From: Demequina sp. NBRC 110056
GTDB taxonomy: Bacteria; Actinomycetota; Actinomycetes; Actinomycetales; Demequinaceae
Direction: 5' to 3'
Assembly (NCBI RefSeq): GCF_002090155.1
Contig: NZ_BBRM01000005.1
Location: 124,001-188,000, forward strand
DNA length: 64,000 bases
Below, piece by piece: positions 16,597-25,947 of this stretch. A program made the position numbers and the translations under genes. How positions within the stretch are numbered: the first letter of the stretch is position 1; every line of letters starts with the position of its first letter. The notes below the pieces were generated by a model. It saw nothing but the letters and a program-made list of their open reading frames with translations. It had not been told where the DNA came from and ran no database searches.

Positions 16597-17882
16597 TCGG
16601 GGCCGCTCCCGCGAGCTCCTCGGCGGTCGACTCCCTCGACCACCGACGGGGCCGCGCGAGCGTGCGCGTGCAGCGGCCGGACGGCGCCCCTGTCGCCGAT
16701 GCGGTCGTCAGCGTGGAGCAGGTGCGGCACGCCTTCGGGTTCGGCAACCTGGGGTTCGCCCGCGCCCACGGCACGTCGGACCCGCGCCTTGAGGGCCTGT
16801 TCCTCGACCTGTTCAACGCCGCGACCCTGCCGTTCTACTGGCGCGAGTTCGAGCCGGTGGCGGGCGAGCCCCACACCGCGCGCCTGCGCGACGCCGCACG
16901 GTGGTTCGCGGACCGCGGCGTGCGCCTCAAGGGCCACCCGCTGCTGTGGCACACGCTCGCGCCGGCCTGGCTGCTCGACCTCGACGACACGAGCGCCGAG
17001 GCCGCCATGCGCGCGCGCATCGCCCGCGAGACCAGCGCCTTCGCGGGGCTGGTGGACCAGTGGGACGCGATCAACGAGGCCGTCATCCTTCCCGTGTTCA
17101 CCGCGGAGGACAACGCCGTCACTCGCCTCGCTCGGCGCAAGGGGCGGGTCGAGATGGTGCGGCTAGCCTTCGACGCTGCCCGCGAGGGCGATCCTGGCGC
17201 GGGACTGGTCCTCAACGACTTCGACCTGAGCCCCGCGTACGAGCACCTCATCGAGGAGTGCCTGGACGCGGGTATCACCCTGGACGCCATCGGCCTCCAG
17301 ACCCACATGCACCAAGGGTTCCGCGGCGAGGACGAGCTCGCGGGGATCGTCGAGCGCTTCTCGCGGTTCGGCCTGCCCCTGCAGCTCACGGAGGTGAGCC
17401 TGGTGTCGGGCGAGCTCATGCCCGGCCACGTCGTCGATCTCAACGACCACCAGGTCGAGGAGTGGCCGACGACACCCGAGGGCGAGGCGCGCCAGGCCGA
17501 CGAGCTCGAGCGATTCCACCGGCAGATGCTCGCCGAACCCGCCGTCGAGTCCATCACCCTGTGGGGCCTGTCGGACGCCGACGCGTGGCTCGGGGCCCCC
17601 TCCGGCCTCGTGCGTGCGGACGGCAGCCTCAAGCCGGCCTATCGCGCGCTTCACCGGCTGATCAAGGATGAGTGGTGGCTCGCGCCCACCGAGGTCCGCA
17701 CCGACGCCTCGGGTTCGTTCGAGCTGCACGGCTTCGCCGGCGAGTACCGCGTGTCTGCCGGTGCCGCGACGGCGGCCCTGACGCTGCCCGCGGTGCGCGG
17801 CTGCTCGGCGACGGTGACGCTCGACCCGGCGCGCGCATCGGCCGTCCCGACCACCTCCCCGGAGGTGCCCGACTCGGACTGA
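16593..17882 (+). CDS. Glycoside hydrolase family 10 (endo-1,4-beta-xylanase-like), cytoplasmic
   Basis: 429 residues from a GTG that overlaps the GH3 stop. An N-terminal beta segment (about 10-50) leads into the GH10 barrel. HPLLWHTLAPAWL, the acid/base Glu of WDAINEAV (about residue 162) and the nucleophile Glu of LQLTEVSL (about 267) are all present, as is TLWGLSDADAWL. A short C-terminal beta domain follows. There is no signal peptide, so it should cut xylo-oligosaccharides inside the cell rather than polymeric xylan outside. Last gene of the LacI-controlled operon. Confidence 0.92.
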   Translation: MIGAAPASSSAVDSLDHRRGRASVRVQRPDGAPVADAVVSVEQVRHAFGFGNLGFARAHGTSDPRLEGLFLDLFNAATLPFYWREFEPVAGEPHTARLRDAARWFADRGVRLKGHPLLWHTLAPAWLLDLDDTSAEAAMRARIARETSAFAGLVDQWDAINEAVILPVFTAEDNAVTRLARRKGRVEMVRLAFDAAREGDPGAGLVLNDFDLSPAYEHLIEECLDAGITLDAIGLQTHMHQGFRGEDELAGIVERFSRFGLPLQLTEVSLVSGELMPGHVVDLNDHQVEEWPTTPEGEARQADELERFHRQMLAEPAVESITLWGLSDADAWLGAPSGLVRADGSLKPAYRALHRLIKDEWWLAPTEVRTDASGSFELHGFAGEYRVSAGAATAALTLPAVRGCSATVTLDPARASAVPTTSPEVPDSD

Positions 17883-17889
17883 GACGCGC

Positions 17890-17945
17890 TGTGAGCACAT
17901 GGGTGGCGAGGCCAGCCGAACACCCTTTCCATCCATGTGCTCTCA
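17890..17945. repeat. Inverted repeat after the xylan operon
   Basis: 17-bp arms (17890-17906 and 17929-17945, 15 of 17 matching) containing GAGCACATGG, beginning 7 bp after the GH10 stop. It may serve as the operon terminator. No second copy was noticed in the window. Confidence 0.65.
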
Positions 17946-18063
17946 GGGCGGCTCACGCCCCCACGGGACGCCTCACCAAGGCTCCCCACGCTTCCCGCGC
18001 GCCGGCGCAGGGCCCGGCGTACTGTCAGCATGAGGGCCGAGGGCGCCCCGACGGGGGGCTCGC

Positions 18064-19407
18064 ATGGACCTCATCTTCGTGCTCGAGGCGGCCGTCGTGC
18101 TCGGTGCCATCGTCATGGGCACGCGCTCGAGCGGCGCCGGCGTGGGCGTGTGGGGCGGCGTCGGCGTGTTCATCCTCGTCTTCGTGTTCGGCGAGGCGCC
18201 TGGCGAGCCACCGGTCGCGGCCATCGGCATCATCCTCGGCGTCGTGACCGCCGCCGCGCTCATGCAGGCCGCGGGCGGCATCGACTGGATGGTCGCGATG
18301 GCGGCCAAGGTGATCGAGCGACGGCCGCGGCAGATCACCGTGATCGCGCCCCTCACGGCGTTCGCCTTCTGCGCCGGCGCCGGGACCGGCAACATCGTCT
18401 ATCCCCTGCTGCCGGTGATCTACGACGTGAGCTATCGCAACGGGATCCGGCCATCGCGGCCGCTGACGGTCACCGTGGTGCAGTCGGGCATCGCGCTCGC
18501 CGCGTCGCCGGTGTCCGCGGCGATGGCCGCGATGCTGACCCTCACGGACGTCGCCCCCTACGACCTCGGCCTCGCGCAGATCCTGGCGATCACGATCCCC
18601 GCGTGCGTGATCGGCATCGTCGTCACCGCCGTCATCATGAACCGCGTGGGCCGCGAGCTCGCCGACGACCCGGAGGTCCAGGCGCGGATCGCCTCCGGCG
18701 AGCTCGCCGCGCCGCGCACCGGCGGGGCCGCCGCCTCCGCGGCGCTCACCTACACCTCTCGCGGCCGCAACTCCGCGCTCACGTTCCTGCTGGGGGTGCT
18801 CGCGATCGTCGCCTTCGGCCTCTTCCCCGACCTGCGGCCCTCCTTCACGCTCGACGGCGAGACCTCGCAGGTCGACATGACCACGACCATCATCCTGGTG
18901 ATGTTCGTGGTCGGCGCCATCATCATCGCCGTGGGCCGTCCGAAGGTGGGCGAGGTGCCGTCGCAGTCGGTGTTCAAGGCCGGCATGATCTCCGCGATCG
19001 CGCTGTTCGGCATCGCGTGGCTCACCGCGACGTTCATCGCCGCGCACGAGGAGCTCATCGTGTCGACGGTCGGCAGCTGGGTCGACTCGTTCACCTTCGT
19101 GTTCGCGATCGCGGTGTTCCTGGTCGCGGCGATGACGACCAGCCAGTCGACCGCGACGCGCACCATCGTGCCGATCGGCCTCGCCGCGGGGCTGCCGGCG
19201 GGCGTCGCGACGGGCATGTGGGCTGGCGCCCTCGGCGGCGTCTACACGCTGCCCGCGAACGGCCCGCAGATCGCGGCGGCAAACTTCGACCTCACCGGCA
19301 CCACCAAGCTCGGCACCAAGCTGCTCGACCACAGCTTCTTCGTACCCATGCTCATCATGTCGGTCACCACCGTCGTCGTGGGCGCCGCCATCGGCGCCTT
19401 CTTCTAG
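18064..19407 (+). CDS. DcuA/DcuB-type C4-dicarboxylate transporter
   Basis: 447 residues, about 10-12 membrane segments. The sequence follows the Dcu family closely: FAFCAGAGTGNIVYPLLPVIY in the first half, QSGIALAASPVSAAMAAM, and the C-terminal TLPANGPQIAAANFDLTGTTKLG. Family members exchange or take up C4-dicarboxylates such as fumarate, malate, succinate or aspartate. The ATG at 18064 is preceded by GGGGGG. It may be cotranscribed with the dipeptidase 56 bp downstream; a dipeptide-to-aspartate salvage link is only a guess. Confidence 0.87.
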   Translation: MDLIFVLEAAVVLGAIVMGTRSSGAGVGVWGGVGVFILVFVFGEAPGEPPVAAIGIILGVVTAAALMQAAGGIDWMVAMAAKVIERRPRQITVIAPLTAFAFCAGAGTGNIVYPLLPVIYDVSYRNGIRPSRPLTVTVVQSGIALAASPVSAAMAAMLTLTDVAPYDLGLAQILAITIPACVIGIVVTAVIMNRVGRELADDPEVQARIASGELAAPRTGGAAASAALTYTSRGRNSALTFLLGVLAIVAFGLFPDLRPSFTLDGETSQVDMTTTIILVMFVVGAIIIAVGRPKVGEVPSQSVFKAGMISAIALFGIAWLTATFIAAHEELIVSTVGSWVDSFTFVFAIAVFLVAAMTTSQSTATRTIVPIGLAAGLPAGVATGMWAGALGGVYTLPANGPQIAAANFDLTGTTKLGTKLLDHSFFVPMLIMSVTTVVVGAAIGAFF

Positions 19408-19463
19408 CCTGGTAGGCAGACCCGTCCAGCGCCGTCACCCGGCCGCACTCGAAAGGCATACCC

Positions 19464-20807
19464 ATGACCGCATCGTCCCTCTCCCAGAAGGTCGCTCGCC
19501 TCATGCCCGGCGTGATCGCCGACCTCAAGGAGCTCGTCGCCATCCCCTCGATCGCGTTCCCCGGCTACCCCGCCGAGCCCGTGAACGCGATGGCGGCCCG
19601 GACCGTCGAGCTGCTGCAGGCCGCGGGCGTCGCCAACGCCCGAGCGATGGACGTGCCGTGGGGCTACCCGCCCATCTACGGCGAGATCCCCGGCCCGCCC
19701 GGCTCCCCCACCGTCGTGCTCTACGCCCACTACGACGTGCAGCCCGCGCCGGAGTCTCAGGGCTGGAGCTCGGACCCGTTCACCCCCACCCATCGGGACG
19801 GTCGCATCTTCGGTCGCGGCGCGTCCGACGACAAGGGTGGGCTCGTCACCCACCTCGGCACGCTGCGCGCGTTCGACGGCGAGCCGCCCTGCACGGTGCG
19901 CGTGATCGTCGAGGGCATGGAGGAGACCGAGTCGAACCTCGAGGAGTTCGTCGAGGCGCATTCCGAGCTGTTCGAGTGCGACATGTTCGTCATCTGCGAC
20001 ATGGGCAACCTGCGCGTGGGCGAGCCCGTGGTCACGACGGCGCTGCGCGGCGATGTGTCCTGCATCGTCACCGTGTCGACGCTCGACCATCCCCTGCACT
20101 CGGGCGTCTTCGGCGGCGCGGCTCCCGACGCCCTGATGTCGCTCGCGAGGCTGCTGTCGTCGCTCGTGGACGATGCGGGCGACGTGGCCGTCGAGGGCGT
20201 CACCGGCGGGTCGTGGGAGGGCGCGACCCAGTCGGAGGAGGAGTTCCTCGCCGGTGCGGAGCTGCTGCCCGGCGTCTCCCTGCTGGGGACCGGCACCATC
20301 GCCGACCGCCTCTGGGCGAAGCCGTCGATCAACGCGATCGGCCTTGACACCACGTCGATCGCCGGCTCGTCGAACGTCATCCTGCCGTCAGCGCGAGCGA
20401 AGATCTCGATGCGCATCGTCCCTGGCACATCCCCCGCGGCCGAGCTCGACGCGCTGGTCGCGCACCTCGAGTCGCACGCCCCGTGGGGAGCGCAGGTCTC
20501 GGTCGAGCGGATCAAGTCGGCGCCGGCGTTCCACGTCCCGACCGGCGGGCCCGGCGACACGGCCGCCCGGGCGGCGCTCGCCGAGGCCTTCGGGTCCGAG
20601 CCGTCGGAGGTCGGCTCGGGCGGGTCGATCCCGCTGCTGCAGACCCTCCACGAGGCGTGCCCGTCCGCGGAGTTCGTCCTGTGGGGCCCGGAGGACATGG
20701 ACCTCGCGCGCATCCACGCGTCCGACGAGTCCGTGGACGCCGCTGAGATCGAGCGGATGGTGCTCGCGCAGGCGCTGCTGCTCGAGAGGCTCGCGGCGCG
20801 CGGCTGA
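19464..20807 (+). CDS. M20 family metallopeptidase (dipeptidase)
   Basis: 447 residues. The two-metal centre is complete: His in YAHYDVQP, bridging Asp in GRGASDDKGG, catalytic Glu pair in EGMEETES, Asp in ICDMGN and a late His in ARIHASDESV. The insertion between metal ligands is the dimerisation domain. Members hydrolyse di- and tripeptides such as carnosine or Cys-Gly; the substrate here is unknown. No signal peptide, so cytoplasmic. GAAAGGC precedes the ATG. Confidence 0.92.
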   Translation: MTASSLSQKVARLMPGVIADLKELVAIPSIAFPGYPAEPVNAMAARTVELLQAAGVANARAMDVPWGYPPIYGEIPGPPGSPTVVLYAHYDVQPAPESQGWSSDPFTPTHRDGRIFGRGASDDKGGLVTHLGTLRAFDGEPPCTVRVIVEGMEETESNLEEFVEAHSELFECDMFVICDMGNLRVGEPVVTTALRGDVSCIVTVSTLDHPLHSGVFGGAAPDALMSLARLLSSLVDDAGDVAVEGVTGGSWEGATQSEEEFLAGAELLPGVSLLGTGTIADRLWAKPSINAIGLDTTSIAGSSNVILPSARAKISMRIVPGTSPAAELDALVAHLESHAPWGAQVSVERIKSAPAFHVPTGGPGDTAARAALAEAFGSEPSEVGSGGSIPLLQTLHEACPSAEFVLWGPEDMDLARIHASDESVDAAEIERMVLAQALLLERLAARG

Positions 20808-20833
20808 CGCGCGCGCCCGACGCCGCTGCCGTA

Positions 20834-20931
20834 CCGCTCAACACACGGCTGGTGCTGGTGCGACTGGAGTGACGCAGGAGCATGCGCACCATACGCTTGC
20901 GCCCCACCTGTCCCAGGTGTGTGTTGAGCGG
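20834..20931. repeat. 98-bp element with 13-bp terminal inverted repeats
   Basis: Perfect ends CCGCTCAACACAC (20834-20846) and GTGTGTTGAGCGG (20919-20931). The interior has a small palindrome CACCTGTCCCAGGTG next to the right end. It occupies the gap between two convergent genes; no open frame inside. Confidence 0.75.
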
Positions 20932-20972
20932 CACGGACGGCGGAGCCTGGGCGCGCCGCGCCGCGCCGGAGG

Positions 20973-20981
20973 GCCGATGCG
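20973..20981 (+). repeat. GCCGATGCG intergenic motif
   Basis: Core motif just downstream of the CYTH-like gene. The next ~25 bp (TTGCCGGCTCGGGGTG and on) closely match the flank of the copy at 22397. Confidence 0.85.
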
Positions 20982-21004
20982 CTTGCCGGCTCGGGGTGGC
21001 GCGC

Positions 21005-21814
21005 TCAGGGCCCGTTCGCACCGTCGGCCGCGCGAGCGAAGTGCTCCAGCGCCGTGCGCGTCTTGGTCGCCTGGGGCGCGCCGAGGTCCACTCCGCGCGC
21101 CGACAGGAACGATCGCAGCTCGTCCGCGACCACGAACGCTTCGCCCGGGTCGCACTTCGCGGACAGCTCCAGGACCTGCTCTCCCGACGGATAGGCCCAC
21201 AGCTCGGCGACCAAGGAGCGCGACAGAGCGCGCGGAGAGAACTTCAGCTTCAGCACGGTCACCGGGCCGAGAGGGACGAGGTCATCGAGGCCGACGCCTT
21301 GTGGCCCGTAGCGTGCGTAGAGGTCGCGCTGGTCACGGCTGAAGGCCCGGCGCGGCGGGCGCTTGCCGCGGCACACGCTGCGCGCCCTCGCGTCTGCCAC
21401 ATCCGCCTTGAGGCTCGCCGAGCACACGAACCCTCCCGGCATCGCATCGACCTCGATCCCGAAGCCCCGGAGCTTCCGAGCGGGATCCACGAGCGCGGAA
21501 GGCGGGAGCGGGCGCAGCTTCACCACGCTGTCGCCGCCCCGCCCCTGCCGTCGTCGCACTCTGACCACGACGCCCGCGGCATACGCCGCGAGCGCCGGCG
21601 TGTCGAAGAACGTCACCTGGCGCAGCTCCGCCCTCATCACGTCCAGGTCGAGCGCCTCGACGACGGACCGGCGCGAGGGAGACGGCACCGTCGCCTTCAG
21701 CTCGACGGAGTCGGCCAGCGGGAGGTGCGCGAGGACGCCGAGCACCTGGTCACGTGTGAGCGCACCGGCCCCCGCATCGACCGGCAGGGCTTGCTCCGCT
21801 CCGGGATCCACCAT
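21005..21814 (-). CDS. CYTH-like (triphosphate tunnel) domain protein, degenerate motif
   Basis: 269 residues. VELKATVPSP near the N-terminus, FFDTPALAAYAAGVVVRVRRRQ and VVKLRPL resemble the first strands of CYTH domains (class IV adenylate cyclase/thiamine triphosphatase/inorganic triphosphatase fold). The diagnostic ExExK is reduced to ELK, so catalytic activity is doubtful. The middle (RSVCRGKRPPRRAFSRDQRDLY) and the ELSAKCDP segment near the end are conserved-looking but not assigned. I would annotate it as a hypothetical CYTH-like protein. It is followed on the left by a repeat-rich gap. Confidence 0.55.
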   Translation of the reverse strand: MVDPGAEQALPVDAGAGALTRDQVLGVLAHLPLADSVELKATVPSPSRRSVVEALDLDVMRAELRQVTFFDTPALAAYAAGVVVRVRRRQGRGGDSVVKLRPLPPSALVDPARKLRGFGIEVDAMPGGFVCSASLKADVADARARSVCRGKRPPRRAFSRDQRDLYARYGPQGVGLDDLVPLGPVTVLKLKFSPRALSRSLVAELWAYPSGEQVLELSAKCDPGEAFVVADELRSFLSARGVDLGAPQATKTRTALEHFARAADGANGP

Positions 21815-21862
21815 GGGCCACCTCCGGTGACCTCTTCGCCCGCGGTGGGCGCGGCCCTCCTG

Positions 21863-22252
21863 TCAGGACAGCGCCTTGGCCTTGAGCTGCTCGAACTCCG
21901 CCTGGGTGATGGCGCCGGAGTCGAGCAGCTCCTTCGCCTTCGCGACCTGGCCCACGGGGTCAGGCATGGCGCTCGCGGACAGACCTGCCATGTACTCCGC
22001 GTGCACGTCACGCTCGGGGACGACCCCACCGCGCGAGGCGCGGATGGCCATCGACTTGCCGCGCGCGATGATGTAGATGATCGCGCCGAGCCACGGGATG
22101 AAGATCAGGAAGATGATCCACCCGGCCTTCGCCCAGCCGCCCAGCGAGTGGTCGCTGAAGAGGTCCCACACGCATCGGAACCAGATGACGACCGCCGTGA
22201 CCCAGATGAAGATCCACAGCGACCACCACAGCACGTCCCAAAAGCTATCCAC
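21863..22252 (-). CDS. Small membrane protein with PLDc_N-like segment and SHOCT domain
   Basis: 129 residues. Two transmembrane helices (about 5-25 and 42-63) with the PLDc_N-like pattern DLFSDHSLGGWAKAGWIIFLIFIPWLGAII broken by a short loop. The C-terminal ~30 residues (VAKAKELLDSGAITQAEFEQLKAKAL) are a clear SHOCT motif, a short helical pair found at protein ends. The GTG at 22252 is chosen over an ATG seven codons upstream because AGGGGAG sits 5 nt before the GTG. Function unknown; probably an inner-membrane accessory protein. Confidence 0.75.
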   Translation of the reverse strand: MDSFWDVLWWSLWIFIWVTAVVIWFRCVWDLFSDHSLGGWAKAGWIIFLIFIPWLGAIIYIIARGKSMAIRASRGGVVPERDVHAEYMAGLSASAMPDPVGQVAKAKELLDSGAITQAEFEQLKAKALS

Positions 22253-22352
22253 GTCCGCTCCCCTGCTCGTCATGCCTGCTCAGCGGGCGACCACGATGCC
22301 GTCCCGGTTCCCAGAATGGCCCTACTTCGAGCCTCGCGCCACCCCAAACCTC

Positions 22353-22451
22353 CCGACAGTCACGAACATCTGCGCGGCGACACGCCGCCCAGGAGGGCCG
22401 ATGCGCGCGCTGGCTCGGGGTGTCGCGCTCGGCGACGTTCGGGAGTGTCGG
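22353..22451. repeat. Inverted repeat element, family B, copy 1 (99 bp)
   Basis: Ends CCGACAGTCACGAACAT (22353-22369) and the imperfect complement at 22435-22451 (14 of 17 pair). The second copy (48013-48111) is also exactly 99 bp, shares the end sequences and the internal GTGTCGCGCTC, and differs most in the middle, where this copy carries GCCGATGCG. Confidence 0.8.
22397..22405 (+). repeat. GCCGATGCG intergenic motif
   Basis: Core motif near the centre of the family B element. Its extension CGCGCTGGCTCGGGGTG closely matches the flank of the copy at 20973. Confidence 0.85.
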
Positions 22452-22526
22452 GCGGCGGGGCGGGCGGGCCGGCGACAGGCGGCGCGGCGGCGGTGGGCGC
22501 AGCGTCCTCACCTGATCGACCCGGAC

Positions 22527-22569
22527 GCGCGAGGGCCCCTGTCCCGCATGGAGACAGGGGCCCTCGCGC
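22527..22569. terminator. Strong hairpin after gatB
   Basis: Perfect 17-bp stem (22527-22543 with 22553-22569), 28 bp beyond the gatB stop. The strongest hairpin seen in the window; no U-tract. Confidence 0.85.
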
Positions 22570-22596
22570 CGAGCGCGGGTGAGGCTAGCCCTCGAC

Positions 22597-24114
22597 CTAC
22601 CCCTCAACTCCAGCGCGCTGGAGGATGATCTCGCGCACGCGACCCGCGTCGGCCTGACCGCGCGTGGCCTTCATGACCGCACCCACGATCGCGCCCGCGG
22701 CCTGGACCTTGCCGTCCTGGATCTTCGCGAGCACGTCGGGCTGCGCGGCGAGCGCCTCGTCCACGGCGGCCTCGAGCGCGGAGTCGTCCGACACGACCTC
22801 GAGACCGCGGCTCTCGACCACCTCGCGCGGCGAGCCCTCGCCCGCGAGCACGCCCTCGAGCGCCTGGCGAGCGAGCTTGTCGTTGATGGTCCCCGCGTCG
22901 ACGAGGCCCTGCAGCTCCGCGACGTCGGCCGGCGTGACGGGCAGCTCGGCAAGCGCGACCTCGCGGTCGTTGGCCGTGCGGGCCAGCTCGCCCATCCACC
23001 ACTTGCGCGCGGACTGGGGTGCCGCGCCGGCGGCGACGGTGTCGGCGATCAGGGACAGCGCATCGGCGTTGACCGCGTCGCGCATGTCGGTGTCGCTGAA
23101 CCCCCACTCCTCCTTGAGGCGCGCGCGCATCTTGGCGGGGTGCTCGGGCAGCGTGCCGCGCAGCTCCTCGACCCACTCGCGGCTGGGCTCGACGGGCAGC
23201 AGGTCCGGCTCCGGGAAGTAGCGGTAGTCCTCCGCCTCCTCCTTGGAGCGGCCCGGCGTGGTCGAGCCGGTGTCCTCGTGCCAGTGGCGCGTCTCCTGCA
23301 CCACGGGCTTGCCCGCGAGCAGCAGTCCGGCCTGGCGGGACGCCTCGTGGTGGATGGCCCGCTCGATCGCGCGCAACGAGTTCACGTTCTTGGTCTCCGA
23401 GCGCTTGCCGAAGGGCACCGCGTCCTGGTCCTCGCCCGCGGCGGCCTTGGGCCGCAGCGACAGGTTGACGTCGGCGCGCACGGAGCCCTGCTCCATGCGG
23501 CCGTCGGAGATGTCCAGCGCCTTGACGATGTCGCGGATGGTCGCCACATACGCCCGTGCCACCTCGGCGGTGCGGGCACCGGCGCCGGTGATGGGCTTGG
23601 TGACGATCTCGACCAGCGGCACGCCGCCGCGGTTGTAGTCCACGAGCGAGTAGTCCGCGCCCTGGATGCCGCCGGTGCCACCCTTGTGGGTGTTCTTGCC
23701 GGCGTCCTCCTCCATGTGCGCGCGCTCGATGCCCACGGTGAAGACCTCGCCGTCGTCGAGCACGACGTCCAGCGAGCCCTCGAAGCAGGTGGGCTCGTCG
23801 TACTGCGAGATCTGGTAGTCCTTCGCGAGGTCCGGGTAGAAGTAGTTCTTCCTGGCGAAGCGCGACGACTCGCGGATCTCGCAGCCGAGCGACAGGCCCA
23901 GGCGGATCGCGGACTCGACGGCCTTCTCGTTGGTCACGGGCATCGCGCCCGGCAGTCCCAGGCACACCGGGCACACCTGCGTGTTGGGCTCGGCGCCGAA
24001 CTCGTTGGCGCAGCCGCAGAACATCTTGGTCGCGGTGTTGAGCTCGACGTGCACCTCGATGCCGAAGACCGGGTCGAACTGCTCCATGGCCTGCTCGTAC
24101 GTCAGCGCCTTCAC
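22597..24114 (-). CDS. gatB: Asp-tRNA(Asn)/Glu-tRNA(Gln) amidotransferase subunit B
   Basis: 505 residues from a GTG that overlaps the gatA stop (GTGA). The tRNA-binding and kinase subunit of GatCAB, which converts Glu-tRNA(Gln) and/or Asp-tRNA(Asn) to the amide form. The N-terminal catalytic part contains the family signature GLEVHVEL-like [33 protein letters not shown] with the zinc-type cysteines, and [16 protein letters not shown]. The helical YqeY-like tail is intact ([17 protein letters not shown]). The open frame extends through gatA upstream but is not coding there. Confidence 0.97.
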   Translation of the reverse strand: MKALTYEQAMEQFDPVFGIEVHVELNTATKMFCGCANEFGAEPNTQVCPVCLGLPGAMPVTNEKAVESAIRLGLSLGCEIRESSRFARKNYFYPDLAKDYQISQYDEPTCFEGSLDVVLDDGEVFTVGIERAHMEEDAGKNTHKGGTGGIQGADYSLVDYNRGGVPLVEIVTKPITGAGARTAEVARAYVATIRDIVKALDISDGRMEQGSVRADVNLSLRPKAAAGEDQDAVPFGKRSETKNVNSLRAIERAIHHEASRQAGLLLAGKPVVQETRHWHEDTGSTTPGRSKEEAEDYRYFPEPDLLPVEPSREWVEELRGTLPEHPAKMRARLKEEWGFSDTDMRDAVNADALSLIADTVAAGAAPQSARKWWMGELARTANDREVALAELPVTPADVAELQGLVDAGTINDKLARQALEGVLAGEGSPREVVESRGLEVVSDDSALEAAVDEALAAQPDVLAKIQDGKVQAAGAIVGAVMKATRGQADAGRVREIILQRAGVEG

Positions 24115-25616
24115 TTCGCCACCTCCAGCTCGGGGGCCTGCGCAGTCAAGTGGCCGCCCCACTGCTCGGCGAGCGCCTTCTCGAGAGCCGCGCCGATGCG
24201 GTACATCCGGGCGTCCTCGTGCGCCGGGGCGAGGATCTGGAAGCCCGTGGGAAGCCCGTCCTCGGGTGCGGTGCCGGACGGCAGCGACATCCCGGGGATG
24301 CCGGCGAGGTTGGCCGGGATGGTGGCGACGTCGTTGAGGTACATCGCCAGCGGGTCGTCCAGGCGCTCGCCGAGCTTGAACGGCGTGGTGGGCGTCGTGG
24401 GGCTCACGAGCACGTCCGCCTGCTCGAAGGCGGCGGCGAAGTCGCGCTGGATCAGCGTGCGCACCTTCTGCGCGGAGCCGTAGTAGGCGTCGTAGTAACC
24501 AGCGCTGAGCGCGTACGTGCCGAGGATGATACGGCGCTTGACCTCGTCGCCGAAGCCCTCCGCGCGGGTCGCGCCCATGGTCTTCTCGACCGTGGCCTTC
24601 TCGACGCGCAGGCCGAAGCGCACGGAGTCGAACTTCGCGAGGTTGCTCGACGCCTCGGACGGAAGGATCAGGTAGTACGCGGCAAGCGCGTACTCGAACG
24701 ACGGGCAGGACACCTCGACCACCTCGGCGCCGCGCGCCTTCAGCAGCTCGAGGCTCTCCTCGAAGCGCTGCTCGACGCCGGCCTGGTAGCCCTCGCCCGA
24801 AAGCTCCTTGATGACGCCGATGCGCACGCCGGCGAGGTCCTCCTCGCGGCCCTGGCGGGCGGCATCGACGCAGGACGGCACGGGCTCGTCGAGGCTCGTG
24901 GCGTCCATCGGGTCGTGTCCGCCCATGACCTCGTGGAGGTAGGCGGCGTCCTCGACGGTGCGCGCGCACGGCCCGAGCTGGTCGAGGGACGAGGCGAGGG
25001 CGATCGCGCCGTAGCGGCTCACCCCGCCGTAGGTGGGCTTGACGCCCACGGTGCCGGTGACCGACGCGGGCTGGCGGATCGAGCCACCCGTGTCGGAGCC
25101 GATCGCGAGCGGCGCCTCCCACGCGGCGAGCGAAGCGGCGGAGCCGCCGCCCGAGCCGCCGGGGATGCGGTCGAGGTCCCAGGGGTTGCGCGTCGGGCCG
25201 TAGCCCGAGTGCTCGGTCGAGGAGCCCATCGCGAACTCGTCCATGTTGGTCTTGCCGAGGATCGGCATGCGCGCCTCGCGGATCTTGCGAGTCACGGTCG
25301 CGTCGTACGGCGGCTCCCAGCCCTCGAGGATGCGCGAGCCGGCCGTGGTGGGCATACCCTGGGTCACGAGGATGTCCTTGACCGCGATCGGGACTCCGGC
25401 CAGCGCCGGCAGCTCCTCGCCCGCGGCGCGGGCCTCGTCGACCTCTCGGGCGGTCGCGAGCGCGCCCTCGGCGTCGACGTGCAGGAAGGCGTGGACGTCG
25501 GCGTCGACTGCGGCGATGCGGTCGAGGTGGGCCTGGGTGAGCTCGACGGAGGTCACCTCGCCGGCCTTCATGGCGGCGGCCATCTGAGCGGCCGAGGCAC
25601 GGGTCCAGTCAGTCAT
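24111..25616 (-). CDS. gatA: Asp-tRNA(Asn)/Glu-tRNA(Gln) amidotransferase subunit A
   Basis: 501 residues. The glutaminase subunit of GatCAB, an amidase-signature enzyme that releases ammonia from glutamine. The Ser-cisSer-Lys triad is visible: Lys in VAVKDILVT, cis-Ser in [11 protein letters not shown] and the nucleophile Ser in [12 protein letters not shown]. Length is standard. Start and stop overlap gatC and gatB respectively, so translation of the three genes is coupled. Confidence 0.97.
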   Translation of the reverse strand: MTDWTRASAAQMAAAMKAGEVTSVELTQAHLDRIAAVDADVHAFLHVDAEGALATAREVDEARAAGEELPALAGVPIAVKDILVTQGMPTTAGSRILEGWEPPYDATVTRKIREARMPILGKTNMDEFAMGSSTEHSGYGPTRNPWDLDRIPGGSGGGSAASLAAWEAPLAIGSDTGGSIRQPASVTGTVGVKPTYGGVSRYGAIALASSLDQLGPCARTVEDAAYLHEVMGGHDPMDATSLDEPVPSCVDAARQGREEDLAGVRIGVIKELSGEGYQAGVEQRFEESLELLKARGAEVVEVSCPSFEYALAAYYLILPSEASSNLAKFDSVRFGLRVEKATVEKTMGATRAEGFGDEVKRRIILGTYALSAGYYDAYYGSAQKVRTLIQRDFAAAFEQADVLVSPTTPTTPFKLGERLDDPLAMYLNDVATIPANLAGIPGMSLPSGTAPEDGLPTGFQILAPAHEDARMYRIGAALEKALAEQWGGHLTAQAPELEVAK

Positions 25617-25915
25617 CAGGCCTCCTCCCCCAGGATTTGGGGGACGCGGAAGCGGCCGTCCTCCGCCTCGGGGGCGCCGGACAGCGCGGCGTCCTGCGCC
25701 AGCGAGGGGCGGACCTCGTCCGCGCGGTGCACGTTGCTCATCGGGATCGGGTGGCTCGTCGCGGGCACGTCCTGCCCGGCGACCTCGGCCACCTTGGCGA
25801 CCGAGTCCACGATCGCCGCGAGCTGGCCGGACAGCCGGTCCAGATCCTCGTCGGTCATGTCGATGCGGGCGAGCGCCGCGAGGCGCGCCACGTCTGCGCG
25901 TTCAAGGGAAGACAT
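25616..25915 (-). CDS. gatC: Asp-tRNA(Asn)/Glu-tRNA(Gln) amidotransferase subunit C
   Basis: 99 residues, the small subunit that wraps around GatA and stabilises the complex. [29 protein letters not shown] and the C-terminal R-x-R-V-P-Q-I-L are typical; the middle RADEV contact is present. The ATG at 25915 is chosen from the conserved N-terminus; 23 further open codons upstream belong to the adjoining repeat. First gene of gatCAB. Confidence 0.95.
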   Translation of the reverse strand: MSSLERADVARLAALARIDMTDEDLDRLSGQLAAIVDSVAKVAEVAGQDVPATSHPIPMSNVHRADEVRPSLAQDAALSGAPEAEDGRFRVPQILGEEA

Positions 25916-25947
25916 GGGCAGAAGTCTAGTGGCGGCCACACCCCGCC

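Larger units (their letters stand above)
22253..22596. other. 344-bp gene-free gap
   Basis: The only gap above 300 bp. It contains a family B inverted-repeat element (22353-22451) with the GCCGATGCG motif inside it, and a strong hairpin (22527-22569) serving as terminator of gatCAB. No plausible coding frame with codon bias or a ribosome site was seen. Confidence 0.7.
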
